A stretch of DNA of 35,681 nucleotides from Bacteroides muris (ex Afrizal et al. 2022) (GCF_004793475.1 NZ_SRYZ01000038.1:1-35681); one strand, 5' to 3'. Shown: positions 24,103 to 32,733, numbered from the stretch's first letter. Program-made: numbers and translations. Notes: a model not told the origin generated them from the letters alone.

Positions 24103-25135
24103 TCAATTCTCCTTTCCGTTTTCTAAAAAGTACAGAAGCCACTACCGGCGCACCTACCAGTGCCGTCACCGAGTTGACCGGCAAAGCTCCCTCGAAGCCG
24201 GGCATACGGGCTATCAGATTGCAGACCAATGCCAGGGAAGCGCCTACCAGCAATGTGGCAGGCATCAACACCCGATGGTCCGAAGAGTGGAAGATGGCAC
24301 GGCACAAATGGGGAACCGCCAATCCGATAAACATAATCGGACCGCAATAGGCCGTTACAATAGCCACCAGCACACCGGAGCATGAGATAACCAGCAGGCG
24401 TGCCCGCTTGATGTTCAGTCCCAGATTGCGTGCATAGCCATCGCCCAGCAGCAACAGATTCATCGTCTTTATCAGCAGGAAGGACAACGGAAGCAGCACA
24501 GCCATGATGCAGACAAACAGCACCATCTGGTCGCCCGAAACACGGGCAAAGCTACCCAATCCCCAAATGACATATGCACGTATATCTTCCTCCACACTGA
24601 AATATTTCAATACGCCGATGACGGCACTTGCCACATAGCCTATCATCACACCGATTATCAGCAGCGTCACGTTGCCCTTCACCTTCTGGGAGACATAGAC
24701 AATGAGCGCCATCACAGCCAGCGCACCGATAATGGCGGCAACCGACAAGGCAACCTCGCCCATATACCCCAAACGGCTCAATGCCACACCGCCCATCGCC
24801 CCGGACAGCAATACCACACAAGCCACACCCAGGCTGGCACCTGAACTGATGCCCAATACCGAAGGCCCTGCCAGCGGATTGCGGAACACCGTCTGCATCT
24901 GCAGACCGCTGACCGACAGCCCTGCTCCCGCCACCAATGCCGTCAACGCCTGGGGCACGCGGGACTTCCAGATGATATTCTGCCAAATAACGGATTCATC
25001 CGTATTTCCCCACAATATGTTCCACACGGAGCGCAGAGGAATGTGAACCGACCCCAAAAGCAGGTTCAGCAGGAAAAAAAGAAAGATAGATGCCAGTGTC
25101 AGCAACATCAACGGAAGTACGGGTCTTTTTATCAT
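24095..25135 (-). CDS. btuC: FecCD-family permease, BtuC-like
   Basis: A 346-residue permease of the FecCD/BtuC family, which form dimers with about ten helices per subunit. Family marks are SGLQMQTVFRNPLAGPSVLGISSGAS, LLLGDGYARNLGLN (the loop that contacts the ATPase) and GPIMFIGLAVPHLCR. It overlaps the binding-protein gene by 4 bases at its start and the ATPase gene by 8 at its end, giving a compact btuFCD operon. Membership is clear; substrate specificity for B12 is inferred from gene context. Confidence 0.88.
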   Translation of the reverse strand: MIKRPVLPLMLLTLASIFLFFLLNLLLGSVHIPLRSVWNILWGNTDESVIWQNIIWKSRVPQALTALVAGAGLSVSGLQMQTVFRNPLAGPSVLGISSGASLGVACVVLLSGAMGGVALSRLGYMGEVALSVAAIIGALAVMALIVYVSQKVKGNVTLLIIGVMIGYVASAVIGVLKYFSVEEDIRAYVIWGLGSFARVSGDQMVLFVCIMAVLLPLSFLLIKTMNLLLLGDGYARNLGLNIKRARLLVISCSGVLVAIVTAYCGPIMFIGLAVPHLCRAIFHSSDHRVLMPATLLVGASLALVCNLIARMPGFEGALPVNSVTALVGAPVVASVLFRKRKGELNE

Positions 25136-26301
25136 TTCAGCAGTTCGTAGTAAGTCGGTTTATAGTCAGGCAACAAATCGGGATGGAAAGCATGTATCAA
25201 GTCTTCCAATACAATTTCGGGCTGCATGGGCATACTTTCGTAGAAGGGTTTCTCACGCATGTTGCAGTACACCACTCCCTTCTCACGGAACGCACGGAAG
25301 TCGGCATAACGCGGGTCGAGGGACTTCAAGGCATCATACGTGAATGTCCCGTCATAGCTGTTGACAATGCGCCAATAGTCGGCACTCTCCGCCTGGCTAT
25401 ATACGGTTTCAAAATCCAGCGTGACACCTCCCGAACGGGGATCGTCTTTCAAGAAATAATCCGCACCGGCATCACGGAACAGTTCGGCAAGAAAGCTCTT
25501 TCCTCCCACTGCATACCAGTTGCCGCCCCGTATCTCGCCGCTGAATACCACCGGACGCTTCTTCACGTTGGCAGCCAGCTCCTTCAATTCGTTATAGCGC
25601 TTCTCTATCGCAGCAAACTTTTCATTCGCCTCCACTTCCCGGCCTATAAACATGCCGATGAATTTTATCCATTCAGCCTGCCCCAACGGGGTCATCTCCT
25701 TATACCCCAAATGGGGAACCAGTGGAATACCGATTTCCCGCATGGCATCATATCCACCCCGCTTGAAAGGAGAGATAAAGATAACATCTGGATTCATGCT
25801 CATTATCAATTCATTATCAAAGTTCCCTTCGATACCAATCTTCACGGTCTCGCCGGACTTCAAACGGTCGTTCATCTCCTTGTTGAAGAGATGGCGCGTA
25901 CTGGTGATGCCCACCACATAATCGCAGGCATCCAGACGGATGAAGTTGGAAAGTTGCAGGGATGTCATACACATGACGTGCTCCACCGGCGTTTCTATCA
26001 CCGTATAGTCGCTCGGTATGCCGACAGGCTTTATGCCTTTCGGTACCAGCGCATAGTGGAAAGTGCTGCTGCTTTCTTTTTGAGGGTCGTGTATATCCAC
26101 CAGACGGACATGGTGCGGAAGATATTTCACCGTATAGCCTTTGGCATAGCACGGTACAATGGTAGCTGCCGTGTCTGTCGTAACCGGAGAATAGCCCGTT
26201 TCGGAAGAAGATTCGGTAGTAGTCTGTCTTGATTTTAAGCCGCAAGAGGTTACGCATAAAATGCACAGCAGTGCAATGCCTATGGCAGATATCCGGGTCA
26301 T
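25132..26301 (-). CDS. btuF: Periplasmic substrate-binding lipoprotein, BtuF-like
   Basis: A 389-residue cobalamin/iron-siderophore ABC binding protein. The lipoprotein box is CVTSC with Cys20, followed by a Ser/Thr-rich linker (about 24-45) that would hold it on the inner membrane. The body has the two-lobed class III layout, with MNPDVIFISPF in the first lobe and a long connecting helix (GMFIGREVEANEKFAAIEKRY) before the second. It is the first gene of btuFCD. No riboswitch precedes it; a 20-bp inverted repeat occupies the promoter region instead. Its likely ligand is a corrinoid, by context. Confidence 0.84.
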   Translation of the reverse strand: MTRISAIGIALLCILCVTSCGLKSRQTTTESSSETGYSPVTTDTAATIVPCYAKGYTVKYLPHHVRLVDIHDPQKESSSTFHYALVPKGIKPVGIPSDYTVIETPVEHVMCMTSLQLSNFIRLDACDYVVGITSTRHLFNKEMNDRLKSGETVKIGIEGNFDNELIMSMNPDVIFISPFKRGGYDAMREIGIPLVPHLGYKEMTPLGQAEWIKFIGMFIGREVEANEKFAAIEKRYNELKELAANVKKRPVVFSGEIRGGNWYAVGGKSFLAELFRDAGADYFLKDDPRSGGVTLDFETVYSQAESADYWRIVNSYDGTFTYDALKSLDPRYADFRAFREKGVVYCNMREKPFYESMPMQPEIVLEDLIHAFHPDLLPDYKPTYYELLK

Positions 26302-26325
26302 GACTATTGGGGTTTATGGAATTCG

Positions 26326-26393
26326 GGCACAATATTCGTCATTTTTGGGGAGATACGCAAATGCTCTTCCTGCAAATTGACGGATATTGTGCC
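26326..26393. repeat. Long inverted repeat in the btuF promoter region
   Basis: Two 20-base arms (26326-26345 and 26374-26393) are reverse complements at 18 of 20 positions, separated by 28 bases. The left arm begins GGCACAATATT and the right arm ends ATATTGTGCC. The loop, read on minus, holds a possible promoter (TTTG then TATCTCC 17 bases on). It could be an operator pair for btuF or a transcript hairpin ending the rclA unit. It lacks a T-tract, so a simple intrinsic terminator is less likely. Confidence 0.7.
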
Positions 26394-26403
26394 TAAATAA
26401 TCT

Positions 26404-27759
26404 TTAAAAGCCCATCAAGTCATTCAGTGCTTCACTCATGCTGGGATGTGTAAAGACAAAATCACGGAGGAAGGTATATTCCTGCCCGGTCTTCATAGCC
26501 ATTGCCACCAGGTTGATGACTTCACTCGATTCCGGCCCAAACAACGTGCAGCCCAAAATCTTGTCCGTATCGGCATCTACCACTACCTTGAAGAGTCCGT
26601 TCGTATCGCCCAAAGTCCTGGCACGCGGAATGGCGGCTACCGGCAGCTTGTTGACCTTTATATTCAATCCCTTCTTGCGTGCTTCCGCTTCGCTCAGCCC
26701 GATGCGTGAAAGCGGCGGGTCGATGAATACCGAATAGCTCACCGGGTCACGGTCGGACACCTTGCGTTCTCCCGCCCCGAAAAGGTCTTCGCGCAGAATG
26801 CGGTAATCATCCAAAGAAATGTAGGTAAACTGCAAACCGCCCTTTACATCACCGATAGCATGTATCTTGGGGTTGGTAGTCAGCAAATAGTCGTCCACCA
26901 CAATGGCACCGCGCTCATTCACCTCTACACCTGCCGCCGCCAGATTCAAGCCAGCCGTATTCGGACGCCGGCCGGTAGCCAGCAGGATGGCATCAGCCTG
27001 CAACTGATGCTCCTCTCCAGTGACTGCATCCCGGTAAATGACGTCAGAACCTTTCACGGACTGCACGCGTGCATTCAGCCTGAAAACGATTCCTTTCTGT
27101 TCCAATACCTCCCGGACACTGTCCGCAATGTCCCGGTCCTCCCGGGATATCAGTTCGGAAGAGCCCTCGAGCACCGTGACTTGCGAACCGAATGAAGCAT
27201 ACATGGAAGCAAATTCCAGTCCGATGTATCCCCCGCCTACAATGACGAGCTGTGCCGGCAGCTCAGTCAGTTCCATAATGGAGGTGCTGGTATATACCCG
27301 CGGATTGCCCTGTATCCCCTCTATCGGTGGAATGACGGTTTCGGCACCCGTATTGATGAATATCCGGGGAGCTTGCAATTGTAATGTCCCTTCCGCCATC
27401 CCAACTTCCACCACATCCGGACCTGCAAAGGAGCCGATACCCGTATAGACCGTTATATGAGGATTGTCGGCCAGATTGTGATAGTTCTTCTGACGCAGGA
27501 AAGAGACGACCTCTTCCTTCCTTGCAATGGACTGACGATAGTATGCCTTCTTGACCTCCCAAGAAGCGTCTTTGTCCGCATACTTTGCCGCATGCACCAA
27601 TGTTTTTGTGGGAATGCAACCGATATTGATACATGTCCCTCCGTACATCTTTTCCGAACGCTCCACTACGGCAACGTCCAGCTTCCGTTTTGCCAACTCG
27701 GCAGCCAATGTCTTTCCGCCTTTGCCGAATCCGATGATAATGACATCATACTGTTTCAT
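26404..27759 (-). CDS. rclA: RclA-like FAD/NAD(P) oxidoreductase
   Basis: A 451-residue flavoprotein disulfide reductase. It has an N-terminal FAD-binding GFGKGGKTLAAELA, the redox pair Cys43 and Cys48 (GGTCINIGCIPTK), the NAD(P) motif VIVGGGYIGLEFA near 170, HAIGDVKGG and the dimerisation domain ending in FTHPSMSEALNDLMGF. The Cys spacing and C terminus match RclA of E. coli, a copper-dependent reductase protecting against hypochlorous acid. Mercuric reductase is less likely because the N-terminal metal domain and C-terminal Cys pair are missing. The RclC-like gene 4 bases upstream and an AraC gene beyond it support an Rcl assignment. Confidence 0.83.
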   Translation of the reverse strand: MKQYDVIIIGFGKGGKTLAAELAKRKLDVAVVERSEKMYGGTCINIGCIPTKTLVHAAKYADKDASWEVKKAYYRQSIARKEEVVSFLRQKNYHNLADNPHITVYTGIGSFAGPDVVEVGMAEGTLQLQAPRIFINTGAETVIPPIEGIQGNPRVYTSTSIMELTELPAQLVIVGGGYIGLEFASMYASFGSQVTVLEGSSELISREDRDIADSVREVLEQKGIVFRLNARVQSVKGSDVIYRDAVTGEEHQLQADAILLATGRRPNTAGLNLAAAGVEVNERGAIVVDDYLLTTNPKIHAIGDVKGGLQFTYISLDDYRILREDLFGAGERKVSDRDPVSYSVFIDPPLSRIGLSEAEARKKGLNIKVNKLPVAAIPRARTLGDTNGLFKVVVDADTDKILGCTLFGPESSEVINLVAMAMKTGQEYTFLRDFVFTHPSMSEALNDLMGF

Positions 27760-27763
27760 ACGT

Positions 27764-28354
27764 CTATTTCCTTAATTGGTTCAATACTCTTTTTGCACTG
27801 TCAAACAGTACGACAATGGCACCGGCAAGAATGGCCGTATCCTTGATGACCAAGCGCCCTGCCCCCGTCAGCAACGGAAAGCCGTGCTCCCCGCTTCCCA
27901 AGTCAGGCACCCACACCTCAGGGGTTGTCACCAGGAAAGAGAGGGTACCTATTGTCATGACAATGGCCAGTGCAGCTCCCACCAGTCCGATTTTCGGAGA
28001 GAATATCCCCAGAAATGTCAGAATGCCGATGGTCATAATCAGAATGCCCAGACCGTGAGAGAAACCATACGTATTGTTCTCCACGTGCCACTGATGTTTC
28101 GCCTCATTGAACTCGCCCTCTTTCAGCTTATACTCCTTGTACTCCGGGGCACTCTTTGTATAAAAGAAGCTCATGAACGGGCTGTTCGCCACAAAAGGGA
28201 CAATCCCTTCAGCCTCATAATTCCAGAATTTCAACCCACCAATCCATACGAAAATAACCAGGATGGCTACACGAATCAAATTAACACCCAACTTTTGAGT
28301 GGAAGCGGCCAGCGTCAACGCAGCCATAAACAAGTTTTGCAATTTCGTTTTCAT
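27764..28354 (-). CDS. rclC: RclC-like DUF417 membrane protein
   Basis: A 196-residue inner-membrane protein of the DUF417 family with about four helices. Family marks are WIGGLKFWNYEAEGIVPFVA, NSPFMSFFY, NNTYGFSHGLG, LSFLVTTPEVWVP and HGFPLLTGAGRLVIKD. These match RclC (YkgB) of E. coli, a member of the reactive-chlorine resistance system whose exact activity is unknown. Its stop is 4 bases before the rclA start, indicating a two-gene operon downstream of the AraC gene. No RclB-like small periplasmic protein is present. Confidence 0.85.
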   Translation of the reverse strand: MKTKLQNLFMAALTLAASTQKLGVNLIRVAILVIFVWIGGLKFWNYEAEGIVPFVANSPFMSFFYTKSAPEYKEYKLKEGEFNEAKHQWHVENNTYGFSHGLGILIMTIGILTFLGIFSPKIGLVGAALAIVMTIGTLSFLVTTPEVWVPDLGSGEHGFPLLTGAGRLVIKDTAILAGAIVVLFDSAKRVLNQLRK

Positions 28355-28444
28355 CTTTGTTCTACTTTTTAAATGTTTTCAGTAATATGACTTGATTTTT
28401 GTTTTTGCAAAGTTCCTTGTTTTCCACCACGTACGAAATGGCAA

Positions 28445-29302
28445 TTATTCCGCAACAGTTGGCAATTCTTCCCGTTTCACTCTTTTCCGGTAGTCCGAGA
28501 CACTCTCGCCGGTCATTTTCTTGAAAAAACGGCTGAACGCGGACAAGTCTTCGAAGCCCAGAATGGAGCTGATTTCCTTAGCGCTTTTGTGGGTATACAG
28601 CAGCAATCTCATGGCTTCCGCCTCAATGCGGTCATGAATCACCCGTAAAGGGGAAGGCAACCCGCAGGTCGAGAACAGATTGGAAAGTGTCTTGGGAGAA
28701 CGGCAAAGAATATCGGCATAATCCTGCACTTGCTTCTTCTCATTGAAATGCCGGTCCACTAATACGTAATACTGCCGGATGATGTCAAACGTCTTTTCCT
28801 TCTCCTGCCCCACCCCGAAACGCTGGCGCGCAATGCGTGTGCAGGTAATGATGAAACGTTTCAAGACAATGCGTAGCATCTCCTCCTGCAGATTGTCATG
28901 GATGACCGATTCCTGCCGGAAAATGCGGACTATGTCATGCAGGTTGGAAGACTGCCCGGCAGAAAGCGCCAGTCTCATCACCTTGGAAGAGCCATAAAAA
29001 AGGAATCCATTGCAAGAGACCTCGTTGTCATGTCCATAGATGCAATAAAAATTGCTGTTGAATACAAACGTCAGGTATTCACCGTCCACCTCTTTTACCT
29101 CCAGGTGATGCAACGGGGTCAAGGTCACGATTTCATCCTTTTCCAGGCGCATGGGGATATGGTCTATTTCCAGAGTGAGCGTACCGCTCTGTACCCAAAT
29201 GAATTTATACAGAGTCTTGTCACGTTGCAGCGACGCACGCTCATGGTAGCTGGAAGTCATGGCTATGTTGCCATTCAAGCGGGTGTTCAGTTGATAATCC
29301 AT
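28445..29302 (-). CDS. AraC-family regulator next to rclCA
   Basis: A 285-residue AraC regulator with an N-terminal cupin-like domain (about 15-110) and C-terminal double helix-turn-helix (about 185-280, ending in SVSDYRKR). It lies 90 bases upstream of rclC on the same strand and is the obvious regulator candidate, in the role RclR plays in E. coli. RclR senses oxidants through Cys residues; this protein has Cys87 and Cys97 in the sensing domain, but correspondence to the RclR cysteines is not shown. Confidence 0.85.
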   Translation of the reverse strand: MDYQLNTRLNGNIAMTSSYHERASLQRDKTLYKFIWVQSGTLTLEIDHIPMRLEKDEIVTLTPLHHLEVKEVDGEYLTFVFNSNFYCIYGHDNEVSCNGFLFYGSSKVMRLALSAGQSSNLHDIVRIFRQESVIHDNLQEEMLRIVLKRFIITCTRIARQRFGVGQEKEKTFDIIRQYYVLVDRHFNEKKQVQDYADILCRSPKTLSNLFSTCGLPSPLRVIHDRIEAEAMRLLLYTHKSAKEISSILGFEDLSAFSRFFKKMTGESVSDYRKRVKREELPTVAE

Positions 29303-29328
29303 AAAAAACAGATTGTTTTAGTAAATAA

Positions 29329-29336
29329 CAAAGATA
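29329..29336 (-). promoter_or_regulatory. -7 box for the AraC gene
   Basis: On minus, TATCTTTG (complement of 29329-29336) lies about 26 bases before the ATG. No clear -33 motif is visible at the expected distance, as in many activator-controlled promoters. Confidence 0.5.
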
Positions 29337-29348
29337 GCGAATATCTTG

Positions 29349-29376
29349 TTTGCTACTGATTATTTCCCCACTTTTG
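29349..29376 (+). promoter_or_regulatory. Possible promoter for cbiL
   Basis: TTTG (29349-29352) is followed 16 bases later by CACTTTTG (29369-29376), one base off TAnnTTTG and with short spacing. It would place the start about 40 bases before cbiL and overlap the divergent araC promoter region. There is no riboswitch in this gap. Confidence 0.3.
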
Positions 29377-29419
29377 TAGCCGTTTTGCTGTTCTTTAATT
29401 TTTAACCTTTAATGTCTTC

Positions 29420-30133
29420 ATGCAAATGTTCCCCGTCATATTTGTATCTCTCGGTCCCGGCGAACCGGAACTGATTACCATAAAAGGCTTGAAAGCCCTG
29501 CAGGCAGCCGACTGTATTTTCTGTCCCGAGACACTGGCCAAAGATGGAAACAGAGTTTCACGCGCAGCCGACATCCTATTGCAACTCGACATTCCGGAAA
29601 ACACGGTGCGCCGCTTTCCACTCCCCATGAGCAAACAGCGCGAAAAAGCCCTGAGCGCCTACGACGAGGTCTATATGGAGAGCTCCACCCTCCGGCAACA
29701 AGGAAAGAAGGTCTGTATCGTTGCCGAAGGAGATGCCGGATTCTACTCTTCCATACACTATGTATATGACAAACTGCAGGCAGACGGCATCCCCGTGGAA
29801 CACATCCCCGGTATCCCCGCCTTCATTGCCGCCGGCGCACTGGGCGGGCTCCATGTAGCCAGCCAGGAAGAGCGGCTGACGGTGATACCCGGCATTACTA
29901 CGACAGAAGAGATAGAGAAACTGACAAGCGAAAACAGTGCGGTTGTCATCATGAAGCTGTCCAGATGCACCGATGAGATTCACCGCTGCATCCGCCTGCA
30001 TCCCGAATACCGGTATCACTATTTTGAGAATGTAGGCACTCCGGAAGAGAAGTATATCAATGACAGCAAGCGGATAGCGACCATCCGCTTCCCCTATTTT
30101 TCCCTGCTTATCATTCGTACAGAGACCTTTTGA
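29420..30133 (+). CDS. cbiL: Precorrin-2/cobalt-factor II C20-methyltransferase
   Basis: A 237-residue tetrapyrrole methylase of the CbiL/CobI type, the first methylation after sirohydrochlorin or cobalt-sirohydrochlorin. It has the N-terminal VSLGPGEPELITIKGLKAL, a central VAEGDAGFYSSI and IPGIPAFIAAGA. ATGs at 29420 and 29426 are both possible starts. It is the only corrin-ring methylase here that is not fused and not in the main cbi block, lying about 9 kb away beyond btuFCD and rclCA. It supplies the substrate for the CbiH domain of cbiHC. Confidence 0.92.
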   Translation: MQMFPVIFVSLGPGEPELITIKGLKALQAADCIFCPETLAKDGNRVSRAADILLQLDIPENTVRRFPLPMSKQREKALSAYDEVYMESSTLRQQGKKVCIVAEGDAGFYSSIHYVYDKLQADGIPVEHIPGIPAFIAAGALGGLHVASQEERLTVIPGITTTEEIEKLTSENSAVVIMKLSRCTDEIHRCIRLHPEYRYHYFENVGTPEEKYINDSKRIATIRFPYFSLLIIRTETF

Positions 30134-30187
30134 GCCCGATTTAATACAATTTCGCACGCCATAGGCATTATTTTAATGAAAATGGGT

Positions 30188-30195
30188 TACCTTTG
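30188..30195 (+). promoter_or_regulatory. -7 box for the DUF1573 gene
   Basis: TACCTTTG (30188-30195) matches TAnnTTTG and lies about 30 bases before the ATG at 30225. No convincing -33 box was found. Confidence 0.55.
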
Positions 30196-30224
30196 CGCCG
30201 TTGAAATATAAAAAAGATAAGAAC

Positions 30225-30620
30225 ATGAAGAAAGTCGCTTTTTATATGCTGATGCTGGTTATGAGCATCGGTTGTGCCTATGCCCAAGGAAAGGCAGACA
30301 TCAAATTCGAACAGACCACCCACAACTTCGGCACATTCTCCGAGAACAGCCCGGTGGTCAGCTACACCTTTAAGTTCACAAACGTAGGCGATGCTCCGCT
30401 TGTCATCCATCAGGCCGTGGCTTCCTGCGGATGTACCGTTCCCGAATACTCACAGGAACCGATAGCACCTGGAAAGACGGGCACAGTGAAAGTAACCTAT
30501 AATGGAACCGGAAGATACCCCGGCCACTTCAAGAAATCCATTACCCTGCGCACCAATGCCAAAACGGAAATAATGCGATTGTTTATCGAAGGAGATATGA
30601 CGGCAAAAGATGCCAAATAA
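30225..30620 (+). CDS. DUF1573 exported protein
   Basis: A 131-residue secreted or periplasmic protein. A TTG at 30201 is in frame, but the ATG at 30225 gives a proper signal peptide (ending AYAQ). The mature part is one DUF1573 immunoglobulin-like domain, with HNFGTFSENSPVVSYTF, TNVGDAPLVI, the ASCGCTVPEY cysteine pair and APGKTGTVKVTYN. DUF1573 proteins are abundant in Bacteroidota and their function is unsettled. It is followed by a strong terminator and is probably a single-gene unit. Confidence 0.85.
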   Translation: MKKVAFYMLMLVMSIGCAYAQGKADIKFEQTTHNFGTFSENSPVVSYTFKFTNVGDAPLVIHQAVASCGCTVPEYSQEPIAPGKTGTVKVTYNGTGRYPGHFKKSITLRTNAKTEIMRLFIEGDMTAKDAK

Positions 30621-30642
30621 GCATTTTACCATACAGAATTAA

Positions 30643-30671
30643 GGAGATTTTTTTAAATCTCCTTTTTTTTT
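30643..30671 (+). terminator. Intrinsic terminator after the DUF1573 gene
   Basis: GGAGATTT (30643-30650) and AAATCTCC (30655-30662) form a perfect 8-bp stem with a TTTT loop, followed by nine T residues. It is a textbook rho-independent terminator. Confidence 0.93.
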
Positions 30672-30716
30672 GCTTTCTTTGAACTCCATAACGAAAAACA
30701 TAAAACTACAAAACCT

Positions 30717-32708
30717 ATGAAACAAGAAGAAGAACCTATCACCGGACTAGCAGAAAATGCGTTCCGTGAATTGAAACCGGGAGAAGTGTACAACCCTTTG
30801 ATGAGCCCGGACAAGAAGTATTCAGAAGTAAATGCCTGGTCGGTGACGTGGGGTATTCTGATGGCCATCCTCTTTTCGGCCGCAGCAGCCTATCTGGGGC
30901 TGAAGGTGGGGCAAGTATTCGAAGCAGCCATCCCCATCGCCATCATTGCCGTCGGCGTATCGGGTGCCGCCAAACGCAAGAATGCACTGGCCGAAAACGT
31001 CATTATCCAGTCCATCGGCGCCAGCTCGGGCGTCATCGTGGCAGGCGCCATCTTCACCCTTCCGGCACTTTATATCCTTCAGGAAACCTATCCGAAAGAA
31101 ATCACCGTCACCTTCGCACAAGTCTTTATCAGCTCCCTGCTGGGAGGTGTGCTGGGTATTCTCTTCCTGATTCCCTTCCGCAAATATTTCGTGAGCGACA
31201 TGCACGGCAAGTATCCCTTCCCCGAGGCAACAGCCACCACGCAAGTGCTCGTCTCCGGCGAAAAGGGCGGCAGCCAGGCAAAGCCGCTGCTCACGGCAGG
31301 TATCATCGGCGGTCTATATGACTTCATTGTGGCAACCTTCGGCTGGTGGAACGAGAATTTCACCACCCGCGTATGCGGCTTCGGCGAAATGCTGGCCGAG
31401 AAAGCCAAGCTGGTGTTCAAGGTTAACACGGGTGCTGCCGTGCTTGGTCTGGGCTATATCGTAGGGCTGAAATACGCGTCCATCATCTGTGCCGGCTCAC
31501 TGGCCGTATGGTGGATTATTATCCCCGGCATGTCCATGATTTGGGGAGACTCCGTACTGAACCAATGGAACCCCGAGATTACGGCAACCGTAGGCGCCAT
31601 GACTCCGGAAGAAATCTTCAAATATTATGCCAAGAGCATCGGTATTGGTGGCATTGCCATGGCAGGCATCATCGGCATTATCAAGTCCTGGGGCATCATC
31701 AAGAGTGCCGTAGGGCTGGCTGCCAAGGAAATGGGTGGTAAATCCAATGTAGAGGCCGGCGTAAAACGCACGCAACGGGACATCTCCATGAAGATTATCG
31801 CCATCGGTTCCACCATCACACTGCTGCTGGTTGTTCTCTTCTTCTACTTCGATGTGATGCAGGGCAACCTGGCACATACTATTGTAGCCATCCTGCTTGT
31901 GGCAGGCATCGCTTTCCTATTTACCACCGTGGCCGCCAATGCCATTGCGATTGTGGGCACAAACCCCGTATCCGGAATGACGTTGATGACATTGATCCTG
32001 GCATCCGTGGTCATGGTAGCCGTAGGGTTGAAAGGTCCCGAAGGAATGGTTGCCGCACTGGTGATGGGCGGTGTTGTATGTACGGCACTGTCCATGGCAG
32101 GAGGCTTCATCACAGACTTGAAAATCGGTTACTGGCTGGGCAGCACACCTGCCAAACAGGAGACCTGGAAGTTCCTCGGAACCATCGTTTCCGCCGCTAC
32201 CGTAGGTGGTGTAATGATTATCCTGAACAAGACGTACGGTTTCACCAGCGGACAATTGGCCGCTCCCCAGGCCAATGCCATGGCAGCCGTTATCGAACCT
32301 CTGATGAACGGTGTGGGTGCGCCCTGGCTGCTCTATGGTATAGGTGCAGTGCTGGCCGTCATCCTCAACTTCTGCAAGATTCCCGCACTGGCGTTTGCAC
32401 TGGGCATGTTCATCCCGTTGGAACTGAATGTTCCGTTGGTAGTGGGCGGTGCCATCAACTGGTACGTGACCAGCCGCAGCAAGGATGCCGCTCTCAATGC
32501 CGAACGCGGAGAGAAAGGCACACTGCTGGCCTCCGGTTTCATTGCCGGCGGTGCACTGATGGGTGTGGCAAGCGCCGCCATGCGTTTCGGAGGAATCAAC
32601 CTCGTGAACGATGCTTGGTTACAGAATACCTGGTCTGAAGTACTGGCACTAGGTGCATACGTCCTGCTGATATGCTATCTCATCAAAGCTTCCATGAAAA
32701 CCAAATAG
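30717..32708 (+). CDS. OPT-family oligopeptide transporter
   Basis: A 663-residue polytopic membrane protein of the OPT family, with roughly fourteen to sixteen hydrophobic helices spread over the whole length. Family marks include the cytosolic N terminus, KVGQVFEAAIPIAIIAVG, KYPFPEATATTQVLVSGE and the C-terminal AFALGMFIPLELNVPLVVGGAI. OPT proteins import oligopeptides or, in the YSL branch, metal chelates; the bacterial substrate is usually unknown. It stands between two clear terminators as a single transcription unit. Confidence 0.9.
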   Translation: MKQEEEPITGLAENAFRELKPGEVYNPLMSPDKKYSEVNAWSVTWGILMAILFSAAAAYLGLKVGQVFEAAIPIAIIAVGVSGAAKRKNALAENVIIQSIGASSGVIVAGAIFTLPALYILQETYPKEITVTFAQVFISSLLGGVLGILFLIPFRKYFVSDMHGKYPFPEATATTQVLVSGEKGGSQAKPLLTAGIIGGLYDFIVATFGWWNENFTTRVCGFGEMLAEKAKLVFKVNTGAAVLGLGYIVGLKYASIICAGSLAVWWIIIPGMSMIWGDSVLNQWNPEITATVGAMTPEEIFKYYAKSIGIGGIAMAGIIGIIKSWGIIKSAVGLAAKEMGGKSNVEAGVKRTQRDISMKIIAIGSTITLLLVVLFFYFDVMQGNLAHTIVAILLVAGIAFLFTTVAANAIAIVGTNPVSGMTLMTLILASVVMVAVGLKGPEGMVAALVMGGVVCTALSMAGGFITDLKIGYWLGSTPAKQETWKFLGTIVSAATVGGVMIILNKTYGFTSGQLAAPQANAMAAVIEPLMNGVGAPWLLYGIGAVLAVILNFCKIPALAFALGMFIPLELNVPLVVGGAINWYVTSRSKDAALNAERGEKGTLLASGFIAGGALMGVASAAMRFGGINLVNDAWLQNTWSEVLALGAYVLLICYLIKASMKTK

Positions 32709-32733
32709 TTGAAATCTCACAAGCTCAACATTT

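Noticed and set aside
23110..24126. A 338-codon open frame on plus opposite btuD
   Set aside because: It lies entirely against a well-supported ABC ATPase and shows no recognisable domain; it is a by-product of codon bias in the real gene.
25090..26232. A 380-codon open frame on plus opposite btuF
   Set aside because: The minus-strand frame has a lipoprotein signal and binding-protein motifs; the plus frame has neither and spans the btuF/btuC junction.
26302..26403. Cobalamin riboswitch before btuF
   Set aside because: About 100 bases, with no B12 box on either strand; an inverted repeat is present instead.
26404..27759. Mercuric reductase or dihydrolipoamide dehydrogenase
   Set aside because: The protein lacks the MerA metal domain and C-terminal cysteines, and the neighbouring DUF417 and AraC genes favour RclA.
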